Shown one piece after another: positions 1-8,251 of a stretch of 8,947 nucleotides of DNA. The stretch is from positions 1 to 8,947 of the forward strand of contig JAJDEL010000344.1 of the NCBI GenBank assembly GCA_029259835.1, given 5' to 3'. The notes beneath the pieces are model-generated. The model did not search any database and was not told where the DNA came from. It saw nothing but the letters and a program-made list of their open reading frames with translations. The position numbers were made by a program, and so were the translations under genes. How positions within the stretch are numbered: position 1 is the stretch's first letter; each line of letters begins with the position of its first letter. This DNA is from Planctomicrobium sp. (GTDB lineage Bacteria; Planctomycetota; Planctomycetia; Planctomycetales; Planctomycetaceae).

Positions 1-276
1 CCACACTTTTTCTCGACAGATGACTTGTATGAGACGTGATGTTGTTGTCATCTTGGCATGCGAAAGCAAGCACGAATTTCTGCTGAATAAAGCAAGTAAT
101 CGATCATGGCTAGAAGCCGTGGCTTTGGCTTGCCCCGAAAATGGGGTGAGTTGGTAGTGAGTATTCATCCTCCGGCTGTGTCACCGAACCACAAGTCGAT
201 TTTGTAGCTCGCTGCATTTACCATCGAGTGTAAACTCATGGGCAATTTCTGTTTTCACATCCTGCAGGAGACTCAC
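1..276. other. Upstream intergenic region without a supported gene
   Basis: No reading frame here has a plausible start, ribosome site and protein-like composition. The only structure I see is a very short inverted repeat, CCCC at 133-136 and GGGG at 143-146, with a six-base loop; it is too small to call a terminator. The promoter of the DUF1559-like gene should lie here, but I found no convincing -35/-10 pair with normal spacing. The end of a gene beyond the left edge cannot be excluded. Confidence 0.5.
266..270 (+). promoter_or_regulatory. Ribosome binding site of the DUF1559-like gene
   Basis: AGGAG lies six bases before the ATG at 277. It favours that start over the in-frame ATG at 238, which has no comparable purine-rich site and would place 13 residues in front of a good signal peptide. 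Confidence 0.7.
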
Positions 277-1062
277 ATGAATCGAAGTTCGCTGATTCTG
301 GTATTCATTCACGCGACAGTTTGTCTGTACTCCACGTCACTCGCTGATGATCATAAAACCTTGTCCTATGAGGCTGCCGTTCAGCGAACCGAAGCGACTC
401 CCGGTTTTCGAAACCTTAAATACATCGGGTTAGCATTCCACAACTACCATGACTTATTCAGGCGATTTCCTCCAGCAGTAATTTTGGGACCAGATGGGAA
501 AACTCCGCATAGTTGGCGAGTGGAATTACTGCCGCTCATTCAGCAAGATCAACTGAAAAAGTTGGGGATCAAGGATTTCCACAATCGTAAAAATTACAAC
601 GCAGCAATCGCGGCGCTCGGCTACGATATTAATAAAAACTGGGACAGCGAAGAGAATCAAGCGGCGCTTCAGTCCATCCCTGATTTGTACCGCCACCCTT
701 CCGATGAAGCAAACTCAGTCCACTCTGGGTTTTATGCAATCGTCGGGGAGGGGACTGCATTTGATCCTGCGGTGATCGCGCAATACAAAAAATATCCAGA
801 ACCATGGCTTATGGAAACAGCTCAAATCGTTGAGTCTCAAAGCCGTGAACCATGGACCAAGCCTATAGATATTTGGTATTCCTCCGATTCGGTAGTCCCA
901 CGGTTAGGTGGGTTCACCCCAGGCGGGTTCTTGACGCTCAGTTGCGTAGGAGCCGTTCACTTTATCGAAGACACAGTCTCGCCTGAGGCAATGCGTGGAT
1001 ACCTGACCAAGGATGTGAGCGATGCGGTTTCAATCCCAGGGATCCCTGTTCGATTTGACTAA
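277..1062 (+). CDS. Secreted DUF1559-like protein with a Sec-type signal peptide
   Basis: This is a 261-residue protein related to the DUF1559 family, which is hugely expanded in planctomycetes and has no firmly known function. Residues 1-23 look like a Sec signal peptide: a short basic start (MNR), a hydrophobic core, and a likely cut after SLA at 21-23. The family signature follows: NLKYIGLAFHNYHD at 46-59, RFPPA at 63-67, and the DGK...SWRVELLP segment at about 73-86. Further on come NWDSEEN, DLYRHPSDE, and near the end GAVHFIED (225-232) with SPEAMRGYLT, the usual C-terminal element. Most family members begin with a type IV pilin-like N-terminus (GFTLIELLVVIAIIAIL type); that is absent here, so the protein is probably released or envelope-bound rather than pilin-like. 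The ATG at 277 was chosen for its AGGAG site. The gene appears monocistronic. The family call is firm and the function is unknown. Confidence 0.85.
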   Translation: MNRSSLILVFIHATVCLYSTSLADDHKTLSYEAAVQRTEATPGFRNLKYIGLAFHNYHDLFRRFPPAVILGPDGKTPHSWRVELLPLIQQDQLKKLGIKDFHNRKNYNAAIAALGYDINKNWDSEENQAALQSIPDLYRHPSDEANSVHSGFYAIVGEGTAFDPAVIAQYKKYPEPWLMETAQIVESQSREPWTKPIDIWYSSDSVVPRLGGFTPGGFLTLSCVGAVHFIEDTVSPEAMRGYLTKDVSDAVSIPGIPVRFD

Positions 1063-1561
1063 CCATACATTTCGGTCGATCTTAAAATTGCATACGCGGG
1101 ATGCGAAGCGACCAAGTGTTTCACCATGTGCGTTCCATGAAATCAAAACGTTGACCATGATTCGGAAGCTGAAAGGTATCTGTCCTATGTTTTTCAGCAC
1201 TCCCTGGTGGCCCGGACTTTTTCTACCTGGGAGGCTGACGAACTCTGTAAGGGGCCGCAAGTGAATTGTGCGAACAAGTAGAAACTCTTGAATTCCGTTG
1301 GTGTATATTCCGTTTTGATGGAAATTTGTTCCCGGTTTCACGCAACACACCGAGATCGTCTGGCAGAGAAGGTCTGTTATCAGCCTTCCACGACTATGCT
1401 GCCCTGAAAGAAAAATTCCGGGCTACCCGCATTCGCGGTAGGCATTCCGCGCTTGAATATCAACTTGTGCTCCGTTTAACATCTTTCTGAATGAACAGCC
1501 ATCGTTGGAATGGTTTTGCCCATCGAAGAGTTTGTCCCACTCAAGCAAACGGAGATTTCTG
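1063..1561. other. Intergenic region of about 500 bases without a convincing gene
   Basis: Short open frames exist on both strands, for example 1266-1490 on + (TTG start) and 1030-1350 on -. None has a ribosome site, a signal peptide or a recognisable motif, and their compositions look like noise, rich in Arg, Ser, Phe and Trp. A small imperfect inverted repeat sits at 1423-1441 (CTACC/GGTAG). No strong terminator follows the DUF1559-like gene. A decayed gene or an unrecognised small RNA could be present. Confidence 0.45.
1551..1554 (+). promoter_or_regulatory. Ribosome binding site of the Ig-like protein gene
   Basis: GGAG lies seven bases before the ATG at 1562. It supports this start over the in-frame ATG at 1505, which would put 19 polar residues ahead of the signal peptide. 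Confidence 0.7.
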
Positions 1562-1975
1562 ATGACACGTCTTTGCAGCACTCTCACCATCTTCCTCGGT
1601 TTTATTATAACAAATGCATCTCACGCTCAAGAGGTCACGCTTGAATCCGTGCCGCCAGTCGTTGTCAAGACGATGCCGATCGCAGGGACATCGGATGTTG
1701 ATGCTGCTACAAAAGAAATTCGTGTGACCTTCAGCAAGAAGATGGCGGACGGATCCTGGTCCTGGTCAACTCTCAGTAAAGAGAGCTTTCCCGAAATTGA
1801 TGGCAAGCCAAAATACCAGAAAGATGAACGAACTTGCGTTTTGCCTGTTCAACTGGAACCCGGAAAAACCTACGCGGTTTGGATCAACAGCAACAAGTTT
1901 CGAAACTTCAAAGACGCAAACGGAACACCGGCAATTCCATACCTTCTGGTTTTCAGAACCGCAAAGGCAGAATGA
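1562..1975 (+). CDS. Small secreted protein with a bacterial Ig-like (Big_5/SbsA-type) domain
   Basis: This is a 137-residue protein. Residues 1-22 form a Sec signal peptide: basic start MTR, hydrophobic core LTIFLGFII, and a likely cut after SHA (20-22). The rest is one Ig-like domain of the Big_5 or SbsA type. VVVKTMPIAGTSDVD at 33-47 matches the family's opening pattern (a 'P..G..dV' stretch). EIRVTFSKKMADGSWSW at 52-68 matches the 'i.vtFs..m..' strand. EPGKTYAVWI and the closing PYLLVFRT match the last strands. Small stand-alone copies of this domain occur in planctomycetes, and it is also found attached to larger proteins. The role is unknown; a periplasmic or surface binding or structural module is likely. 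The stop lies 15 bases from the stop of the convergent DUF1501 gene. The start was chosen for its GGAG site and signal peptide. Confidence 0.8.
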   Translation: MTRLCSTLTIFLGFIITNASHAQEVTLESVPPVVVKTMPIAGTSDVDAATKEIRVTFSKKMADGSWSWSTLSKESFPEIDGKPKYQKDERTCVLPVQLEPGKTYAVWINSNKFRNFKDANGTPAIPYLLVFRTAKAE

Positions 1976-1990
1976 ATTTTCTCAAGCAGC

Positions 1991-3421
1991 TCAAGCAATA
2001 ATCTCCTCAATCGGGTGGCCGAAGTCTTGGTCGAGGCGTTTGTAGCCGGGGATTTCCATGTGATGCGAGTGGAGGCCGAGTTGCTTGAGGATTGTGGCGT
2101 GGACATCGGTCACGTAGTGCGGATTTTCAACTGTATGGAAGCCGAGTTCGTCGGTTGATCCATGAGCAACGCCGCCTTTTAGTCCGCCGCCTGCCATCCA
2201 GATGCTGAAACCGTATGGGTGGTGATCGCGACCGTCGGTTCCTTGTGAACCAGGCGTGCGACCGAATTCTGTCGCGAAGACAACGAGCGTCTCGTCGAGC
2301 ATGCCACGCTGTTTTAAGTCTGTGATGAGTCCGGCAACTGGTTGATCGACTTGTTTCGCAAGTTCGGCGTGTCTCTTCTTTAAACCAGAATGTTGATCCC
2401 AGGCACCTGCAGCACCAGAGCCATGTTGAATCTGAACAAAGCGAACGCCACGTTCGACGAATCGACGCGCGGCGAGAAGTTGTTCGGCGAAGGGGCGTGT
2501 TTCTTTTTCGTCGAAACCGTAGAGAGTTTTCGTCGCTACTGTTTCTGGCGAGAAATCGATGACTCCAGGAACGGCCGTCTGCATTCGAAATGCCAATTCA
2601 TACGATTTGATGCGAGCGTCCAGCGCTGCATCGTTGGGGTAGTTGCTTTGTGTTAATGAATTCAGTTGGTTGACCAGATCAAAGCTAAGCCGCTGTTGGG
2701 CGTGAGTGATGTCCCCTTCCGGCTTCGCGTAATCGAGCGGATTCTTCGGATCGACTTTCAGTGCGATGGAATCGTACGCTGGCCCCAAGTAATGACCATC
2801 CCGGCGGTCAAAGAAACGTGGCCCCATACTGATAAACTGCGGCAAGTTTTCGTTCAATGTACCCAGCCCCCAGGTAATCCAGGCACCAATCGTCGGGACG
2901 CGCGGGTCGAGCATGTGTCGCCCAGAATGAAACTGGACTTGTGCACCATGGTTATCGTCCGTCGTCCACATTGAACGGACGACCGAGATGTCATCGATGA
3001 CAGAACCTGTGTGTGGGAACCAGTCGCTCACTTCAATGCCGCTCTCACCGTACTTTTTGAAGCCGATTTGGAGCGGGTAGATTTTCGTTCGCTGCTGCCC
3101 GTTTGCGTCGTTGACAACAACAACGCGGACTTTCTTGAGTCTCTCCGGTTCCTGCACGTAGGCAAATGGTGTCTCTGAAATTGACTTCCCGGAGTATTTG
3201 TTCAACGCTGGTTTCGGATCGAAACTCTCCATATGGCTCACGCCGCCCCGCATGAAGAGCCAGATGACGCTTTTCGCCTTCGGAGCGAAGTGCGAGATGC
3301 CGTCTGTGAGATTGCTCTCTGTCGATCTTTCTGCGGCGAAGCCATCGGCGTGCAGCATCGAACTCAAGGCAAGAGAACTGAATCCCAACGCGGAATCATT
3401 TAAAAAATGTCTTCGGTCCAT
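1991..3421 (-). CDS. DUF1501 family protein, Tat-exported (second in the cluster)
   Basis: This is a 476-residue DUF1501 protein, a family with an alkaline phosphatase/sulfatase-like fold pattern and no settled reaction. The N-terminus [14 protein letters not shown] carries a twin-arginine motif (RRHFL, 3-7) followed by a hydrophobic stretch and a probable cut near FAA at 28-30. Family motifs in order: [26 protein letters not shown] (46-71), DDNHGAQ with FHSGRHM, WDQH (341-344), EFGRTP (385-390), GRDHHP (397-402) and TDVHAT (438-443). The conserved Asp, His and Glu residues are likely metal ligands, by analogy with the superfamily. A longer form could begin at a GTG at 3511, directly abutting the upstream stop (TAGTG). 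I chose the ATG at 3421 because it puts the Tat motif at the N-terminus, although no clear Shine-Dalgarno site precedes it. It is the last gene of the minus-strand cluster, 89 bases after the cytochrome-type gene. Confidence 0.9.
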   Translation of the reverse strand: MDRRHFLNDSALGFSSLALSSMLHADGFAAERSTESNLTDGISHFAPKAKSVIWLFMRGGVSHMESFDPKPALNKYSGKSISETPFAYVQEPERLKKVRVVVVNDANGQQRTKIYPLQIGFKKYGESGIEVSDWFPHTGSVIDDISVVRSMWTTDDNHGAQVQFHSGRHMLDPRVPTIGAWITWGLGTLNENLPQFISMGPRFFDRRDGHYLGPAYDSIALKVDPKNPLDYAKPEGDITHAQQRLSFDLVNQLNSLTQSNYPNDAALDARIKSYELAFRMQTAVPGVIDFSPETVATKTLYGFDEKETRPFAEQLLAARRFVERGVRFVQIQHGSGAAGAWDQHSGLKKRHAELAKQVDQPVAGLITDLKQRGMLDETLVVFATEFGRTPGSQGTDGRDHHPYGFSIWMAGGGLKGGVAHGSTDELGFHTVENPHYVTDVHATILKQLGLHSHHMEIPGYKRLDQDFGHPIEEIIA

Positions 3422-3486
3422 GATGATACTTTGCGTGTCTAAGAATGTCCGGATTGGGACGCGGCATGGATACTGTGAATTTTCAG

Positions 3487-3504
3487 GCACGCTTTGCCGC
3501 GTGC
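3487..3504 (-). repeat. Intercistronic inverted repeat after the cytochrome-type gene
   Basis: GCACGC at 3487-3492 and GCGTGC at 3499-3504 form a perfect six-base-pair, GC-rich stem with a six-base loop. On the minus strand it begins about seven bases after the TAG stop of the cytochrome-type gene and lies ahead of the DUF1501 start. No T-run follows, so a classic terminator is not supported. It could be an mRNA-stability or attenuation hairpin, or chance. Confidence 0.45.
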
Positions 3505-3510
3505 AGAACA

Positions 3511-6500
3511 CTACCGGATCGAAATGAAATCGTTGTGGTTCAACAAACTGTGTACGAGTCGAGTTCGGACTGTCTTGTCTAAGTCCTGCTCCGAAAGTTT
3601 TTTCTCTGTCTTGATGAGTTCTTCAATGTGATTGCGATACGCACTGCAGGCTTCAAGTTCATCTTCTGTTGCTGGGCGCCCAAGCAATGTTTCAAAAGTC
3701 GTAAGGATAAAGAGTTTTTGATCTCCACTTGGAATAGAATTTTGAATTTTGTCGGCGATTTTACCTGCCAGTGACATGGAGAGTTCACTATTTGCTAGTG
3801 CGAGAGCCTGTTGCGGAACAATACTTTCGTTGCGTTGGTAACATTGCAGCAGGTCGGCATCGTCAAACATCGAGAGGAATTTATCCTGTTGATCCCGCGA
3901 ATGTTTGAAGTACAAACTTCTGCGAGAACTCGCCTTGCCAACATCGAGTGATGGTCCTCCGAATGTCTCATCGAAGGTGCCGGATAGTTTCAATAAACTA
4001 TCACGAACTATTTGAGCTTCCATCCTGCGAGTATTCATTCGCCAGTAATGTTGATTCGTTGAATCTGTTTCAAAGGTGTTCGAATCAGCCTCTTTGGTCG
4101 ATGAACTGAGTTGATAGGCTTCGGAAGTGACAATGAGTCGGTGAACGTGTTTCATGCTCCAGCCTGACTCCATGAACTCCCAAGCCAGGTAATCAAGCAG
4201 GTCGGCATGGGCTGGTATTTCGGCGCGAAGCCCGAAATCTGAAACAGACTCGACAATCGGCACACCGAAGTGCCTCATCCAAATGTGATTCACAGCGACT
4301 CGTGCCGTCAACGGATTCTGACGCGACGCGACCCAACGCGCGAGTGCCAACCGGCGTCCTGTGCTCGTTGGCGAGTAGGTTGGTGCATAGTCCGGTTCTT
4401 TGTGAGCGGGTGTTTCTAAAGCTTTTAGCGACGCACGAAAGCTTGCGTAAGGTTGCTCGCCTCTTTCAATTGCAGGGAGTTTCTTTTCTGAATCTTCGAT
4501 TTTCTTTTTCGCGGCTTGAACTTTCTTTTCATCTGCACCGGCTGCAAGCAATTCGTGTTCAGCGTCGGCCATTAGGGATTTGGCTTGCGCTACCGCTGCC
4601 AGCTTCGAAAGCTCGTCTCGTTTCTCCGAAGTTTTTTCGAGATAAGTTGCGCGGTCCGCTGCGAATGTTGCGAGAAGCGACTCTCGTTTTGCTTGAACTT
4701 TGGTTAGCACAGCCTGAGCAATCTTCAACTCTAGTTCTGAGTTTTGAGGGGCAGCAGTGGCGCCTTTCGCTTCGGTCATTTCAAAGTCGATAGGCAGCGA
4801 ACGAATTGAGATCGAATCAAACGCAACGGTTGCATCAAAGCCAGAGAGCGAAAAGGATCCCTGCGGTTTTCGGTCCGGCAGAGTGTAGGCAAGGACAAAT
4901 TCACCATCTAACCAGACATTGATGAGCCGGTCCCGCACTGCAAAGCGAAACTCGTAGGCTTGACCAACTTTGATCGGCTTCGCAACGCGACCTGTGGCGG
5001 GATAATTCGTGGAGCCATTTCGCGTGTAAGCTGCCTGAACCTTAGGTCCTGGTTCGTGGGCACTGGTGTAGACGAAGTTATCGTAAGACTTGTCCTCTGA
5101 TTCATCGAAACGAAAAGTGACTGACTTGTACATCGCCCCACCGGTCGTGATGTATCGGCAAGTGATTTCGAAGTCCTCCGGGAGAACAGGTTTGAAGCGA
5201 ACAGTTTCTGGATTGCGTGTCGATGTCGTGCGCTGCAAAACACCCTCAGAATACTCCCAGGAATCCCCGGTGATTTCCCAGGCATCGGGATTTGGGAAAT
5301 CGAAATCATCTTTGAATGCGAACTCTGGCTCTGACTCCGCGGCAGGCGTAGTCGGTTGTTTCTTTAACCATGCTTTCAGTTTCTTCTCCGCACTCTCGAC
5401 TTGTCGTTTCGCCGTTGCAATGGCAGCGTCGGCTTTTTGCAAGTGGTCTTTTTGAACATAGTCGCGTACGGCAGGAGCAAACGCCGATGCCGGCAGTGAC
5501 ACCTGCTCTATTTCAGTCATCTGCCCGGCGAAAATTTCGGGAATGTGCGGAACGATTTCCGTATCTTCATCAGGGTTTTTCGGATTCCCCTTGATATGCA
5601 ATTGTGTTTTCGCATCTGTGTGATCATCAAAGACTCGCGGTAATCCGTCTTGTTCAAAGTCCGTGACTCCTGGGATTGGATCGAGCCGCACCTGATGCGG
5701 TTCGAAGATTGCACGGAGGTTGTAATAGTCGACTTGAGAAATTGGGTCGTACTTGTGGTCGTGACATTTCGCGCAATTGAGCGTCAGCCCGAGGAACGCT
5801 TTGCCGGTATGTTCGATCGTGCTATCGAGCCAGGTTGTTCGATTGAAGAGATAGTAATTCCGGGCGAGAAAACCGGTCCCGGCGAGAACTTCCGGGTTTT
5901 CCGGGGCAAGCTCGTCACCGGCGAGCATTTCGAGGATCATTCGGTCGTAGCCCTTGTCTTCGTTGAGCGAATTCACGATCCAGTCGCGCCAGTGCCAAAT
6001 GTGTTTCTGGCTGTTCCGCAACTGAGCACCTAAACCGTACCAGTCCGAGTAACGCCAAATGTCCATCCAGTGCCGCCCCCAGCGTTCCCCGTAGTGAGGA
6101 CTCGCCAGAAGTTCATCGACAATTTCATTCCAAGCACGCTGGTCGTGGAGTTGCTCCAGCGTTGGTGGCAAGCCGACGAGATCGAGATACAGCCGCCGAA
6201 TTAAAATAGAACGCTGCGCCTGCGGCTGAGTTTTGAGACCGAGTTCGGTTCGCTTCTTTCCGAGAATTGCATCGATGGAAGTCTTGCCTTCACCGGTTGG
6301 TGCCGTAATTGGAAGGAACGCCCAATGCTCTGTCGGCGGGAGCGGAATTGATTCATCAGGTGCGGCGGCACCTTGCTTGATCCAACGGCGGAGTAGGGCG
6401 ATCTCTTCTGTTTTGAGTTTTGCACCTTCTCCTTCGGGAGGCATGCGCGAGTCTGGCTCTTCTGTGATTCGTTCGAGAATCAAGCTGTTATCGACATCAC

Positions 6501-6720
6501 CAGGAACCATCGCGGCTCCGCTGTCTCCACCTTTCAGGATCAACGACTTTGTTTCTAGACGAAGTTCGCCTTCCTGCTTGAGCACTCCATGGCACGCATA
6601 GCACTTCGCTTCGAGCAAAGGCTTGATCTGCTTGAGGTAATCGACTTCTTGTGCGGCGCACACTTGCGAAAGTGCGAAAGTGCCAATCGCCCAGATGATG
6701 ACTACTGTGAATACTTTCAT
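3511..6720 (-). CDS. PSCyt1/DUF1549/DUF1553 cytochrome-type protein with beta-sandwich-like insertion
   Basis: This is a 1069-residue exported protein of the planctomycete cytochrome family. Residues 1-23 are a Sec signal peptide (cut near CAA). The PSCyt1 domain (about 25-125) has a haem-binding CYACH at 40-44 and RMPP with a candidate axial Met at 93. The DUF1549 domain (about 145-340) includes [13 protein letters not shown] (175-187), [18 protein letters not shown] (209-226) and a second Cxx[13 protein letters not shown], at 316-326. A Lys/Glu/Ala-rich helix follows (about 418-455). A beta-rich segment at about 465-640 ([26 protein letters not shown]) resembles LamG or DUF1080-type concanavalin-like folds. 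A second long coiled-coil stretch spans about 655-750. The DUF1553 domain (about 780-1069) begins at [21 protein letters not shown] and includes NHIWMRHFG and [19 protein letters not shown]. Its late part is unusual ([15 protein letters not shown]). The ATG at 6720 has a weak GAGAGA site five bases upstream. A redox or scaffold role in the envelope with the DUF1501 neighbours is inferred. Confidence 0.9.
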   Translation of the reverse strand: MKVFTVVIIWAIGTFALSQVCAAQEVDYLKQIKPLLEAKCYACHGVLKQEGELRLETKSLILKGGDSGAAMVPGDVDNSLILERITEEPDSRMPPEGEGAKLKTEEIALLRRWIKQGAAAPDESIPLPPTEHWAFLPITAPTGEGKTSIDAILGKKRTELGLKTQPQAQRSILIRRLYLDLVGLPPTLEQLHDQRAWNEIVDELLASPHYGERWGRHWMDIWRYSDWYGLGAQLRNSQKHIWHWRDWIVNSLNEDKGYDRMILEMLAGDELAPENPEVLAGTGFLARNYYLFNRTTWLDSTIEHTGKAFLGLTLNCAKCHDHKYDPISQVDYYNLRAIFEPHQVRLDPIPGVTDFEQDGLPRVFDDHTDAKTQLHIKGNPKNPDEDTEIVPHIPEIFAGQMTEIEQVSLPASAFAPAVRDYVQKDHLQKADAAIATAKRQVESAEKKLKAWLKKQPTTPAAESEPEFAFKDDFDFPNPDAWEITGDSWEYSEGVLQRTTSTRNPETVRFKPVLPEDFEITCRYITTGGAMYKSVTFRFDESEDKSYDNFVYTSAHEPGPKVQAAYTRNGSTNYPATGRVAKPIKVGQAYEFRFAVRDRLINVWLDGEFVLAYTLPDRKPQGSFSLSGFDATVAFDSISIRSLPIDFEMTEAKGATAAPQNSELELKIAQAVLTKVQAKRESLLATFAADRATYLEKTSEKRDELSKLAAVAQAKSLMADAEHELLAAGADEKKVQAAKKKIEDSEKKLPAIERGEQPYASFRASLKALETPAHKEPDYAPTYSPTSTGRRLALARWVASRQNPLTARVAVNHIWMRHFGVPIVESVSDFGLRAEIPAHADLLDYLAWEFMESGWSMKHVHRLIVTSEAYQLSSSTKEADSNTFETDSTNQHYWRMNTRRMEAQIVRDSLLKLSGTFDETFGGPSLDVGKASSRRSLYFKHSRDQQDKFLSMFDDADLLQCYQRNESIVPQQALALANSELSMSLAGKIADKIQNSIPSGDQKLFILTTFETLLGRPATEDELEACSAYRNHIEELIKTEKKLSEQDLDKTVRTRLVHSLLNHNDFISIR

Positions 6721-6726
6721 TCATTC

Positions 6727-6757
6727 TCTCGGAAGACAGTCGATGCGATCTCGGAAG
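6727..6757. repeat. Nine-base direct repeat upstream of the cytochrome-type gene
   Basis: TCTCGGAAG occurs at 6727-6735 and again at 6749-6757, 22 bases apart (about two helical turns), inside the 58-base spacer between the upstream DUF1501 stop and the cytochrome-type start. The spacing would suit a dimeric regulator, but two nine-base copies in a short spacer are weak evidence, and one copy overlaps the presumed ribosome site. Confidence 0.3.
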
Positions 6758-6778
6758 GCGTCTGAAATTCGTCGCCAG

Positions 6779-8227
6779 TTATGAAATCAACTCATTGACA
6801 ATACGGGCAGGTAACACGCCGGTCAATCTTTGATCTAATCCCTGGAATTTGTAGGTGAGTTTTTCGTGGTCGAAACCGAGCAAGTGCAGGAAAGTGGCGT
6901 GGAAGTCTCGAATGTGGAGTGGATCTTTCACGATATTATAGGAGAAGTCGTCCGTTTCGCCAAAGATGGCCCCACCTTTGGAGCCGCCGCCTGCCATCCA
7001 CATTGAAAAACAACGTGGATGATGATCGCGACCGTAGTTTTCTCTGGAGAGCTTTCCCTGAGTGTAAATCGTGCGACCGAATTCACCGCCCCAGATGACG
7101 AGTGTATCGTCCAACATCCCGCGCTGTTTGAGGTCCTCGAGCAACGCATAGCAGGGCTGATCGATATCTTTACACTGGCTGGGCATGCGACCAGCAACGT
7201 TTGAATGATGGTCCCAGTTATTGTGATACACCTGTACGAAACGGACACCGCGCTCGACGAGTCGACGTGCCATGAGTGTGGTGTTCGCGAAGCTGCCGGG
7301 CTTTTTGGCGTCTTCTCCGTAGAGCTTGAAAATGTTTTCCGGTTCTTGAGCAATGTCCGTCAGTTCCGGCACGCTCGCCTGCATTCGGAAAGCAAGCTCG
7401 TATTGCTGAATACGCGTCTTGGTTTCCGGATCGCCGAGTGCCCGGTAGTTGATTTCATTCAACTTGTTGAGACCATCAATCGTACTCTTACGAATCGCGT
7501 CCGGCACTCCAGGAGGATTGTTGATGTAGAGAATCGGGTCTCCTTTGCTGCGGAATGAAACGCCCGCATGTTGACCGGGAAGGTAACCAGAACTCCACAA
7601 TCGGGAGGAAATCGCTTGTTCCTGATCTCGGTTGCTGGGCACGGCAACCAGTACGACGAACCCTGGAAGGTTTTCGTTATCTGAGCCGAGTCCATAAGTC
7701 GCCCATGACCCCAGACAAGGCCGCCCGGGCACTTGATTCCCGGTCTGTAGCGCAGCCATCGCAGGTTCGTGATTGATCGCTTCGGTATGGAGACTTCGCA
7801 TCCAGCAGATTTCGTCCGCTTTCTTTGCCAGATTCGGCAAGAGCTCCGTGTTCATCAACATGCCGCATTCACCGGCCTCGCTGAATTTGAATTTTGACGG
7901 AGCCACGGGAAATCGCGCCTGTCCGCTGGTCATCGTGGTCAGCCGCTGCCCTTTTCTTATCGACTCCGGAAGTTCCTTGTCGTACCAATCGTTCATGCCT
8001 GGCTTGGGATCGAACAGGTCCATTTGCGAAGGTCCACCGACCATGTGCAGATAGATGACGCGCTTCGCCTTCGGCGCATAATGTGGACCAATCTGATGCG
8101 ACTCAGCGGCGATTGAACTTGATCCTCCCATCAAAGAAGAAAGCGCCGCGGCACCGAGAACGTTGCGTCCGCTGGTGAAAAATTGCCGTCGTGTCTGTTC
8201 CTGGTGAAGTTGCTGAAGGATGTTCAT
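6779..8227 (-). CDS. DUF1501 family protein, Tat-exported (first in the cluster)
   Basis: This is a 482-residue DUF1501 protein. The N-terminus has a short polar leader, a twin-arginine motif TRRQFF at 12-17, then a hydrophobic stretch (VLGAAALSSLMGG) and a likely cut near IAA at 39-41. Family motifs in order: APKAKRVIYLHMVGGPSQMDLFDPKP (51-76), NHEPAMAALQTG, WDHH (338-341), EFGRT (382-386), GRDHHP (399-404) and RDFHAT. GGPSQMDLFDPKP is the textbook form; the paralogue at 1991-3421 has [13 protein letters not shown] at the same place. The order of motifs fits the alkaline phosphatase/sulfatase superfamily, with Asp, His and Glu as presumed metal ligands; the substrate is unknown. The ATG at 8227 has AGGA eight bases upstream, so the start is well supported. 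The gene sits 68 bases after a DUF1553 gene end and 58 bases before the next cytochrome-type gene, consistent with one operon. Confidence 0.93.
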   Translation of the reverse strand: MNILQQLHQEQTRRQFFTSGRNVLGAAALSSLMGGSSSIAAESHQIGPHYAPKAKRVIYLHMVGGPSQMDLFDPKPGMNDWYDKELPESIRKGQRLTTMTSGQARFPVAPSKFKFSEAGECGMLMNTELLPNLAKKADEICWMRSLHTEAINHEPAMAALQTGNQVPGRPCLGSWATYGLGSDNENLPGFVVLVAVPSNRDQEQAISSRLWSSGYLPGQHAGVSFRSKGDPILYINNPPGVPDAIRKSTIDGLNKLNEINYRALGDPETKTRIQQYELAFRMQASVPELTDIAQEPENIFKLYGEDAKKPGSFANTTLMARRLVERGVRFVQVYHNNWDHHSNVAGRMPSQCKDIDQPCYALLEDLKQRGMLDDTLVIWGGEFGRTIYTQGKLSRENYGRDHHPRCFSMWMAGGGSKGGAIFGETDDFSYNIVKDPLHIRDFHATFLHLLGFDHEKLTYKFQGLDQRLTGVLPARIVNELIS

Positions 8228-8235
8228 TGTAAAAT

Positions 8236-8239
8236 TCCT
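8236..8239 (-). promoter_or_regulatory. Ribosome binding site of the first DUF1501 gene
   Basis: On the minus strand AGGA precedes the ATG at 8227 with an eight-base spacer, which fixes the start so that the Tat motif falls at residues 12-17. Confidence 0.6.
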
Positions 8240-8251
8240 GATGTTGAGTTC

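Noticed and set aside
133..146. CCCC/GGGG hairpin
   Set aside because: A four-pair stem is expected by chance.
1288..1309. TTGAAT and TATATT as a promoter
   Set aside because: The spacer is only 10 bases, far from the usual 16-18, and no -35 box stands at the right distance.
1030..1350. Possible 106-residue protein on -
   Set aside because: It overlaps the end of the DUF1559-like gene in antisense and has no protein-like motif.
1423..1441. CTACC/GGTAG hairpin as a terminator
   Set aside because: The stem has only five pairs, with a nine-base loop and no T-run.
1266..1490. Possible 74-residue protein with a TTG start on +
   Set aside because: It has no ribosome site, signal peptide or recognised motif, and its composition looks random.
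4302..4793. 163-residue open frame on +
   Set aside because: It lies antisense to the coiled-coil and DUF1553 region of a well-supported gene; Leu/Arg/Ser-rich content is typical of a shadow frame.
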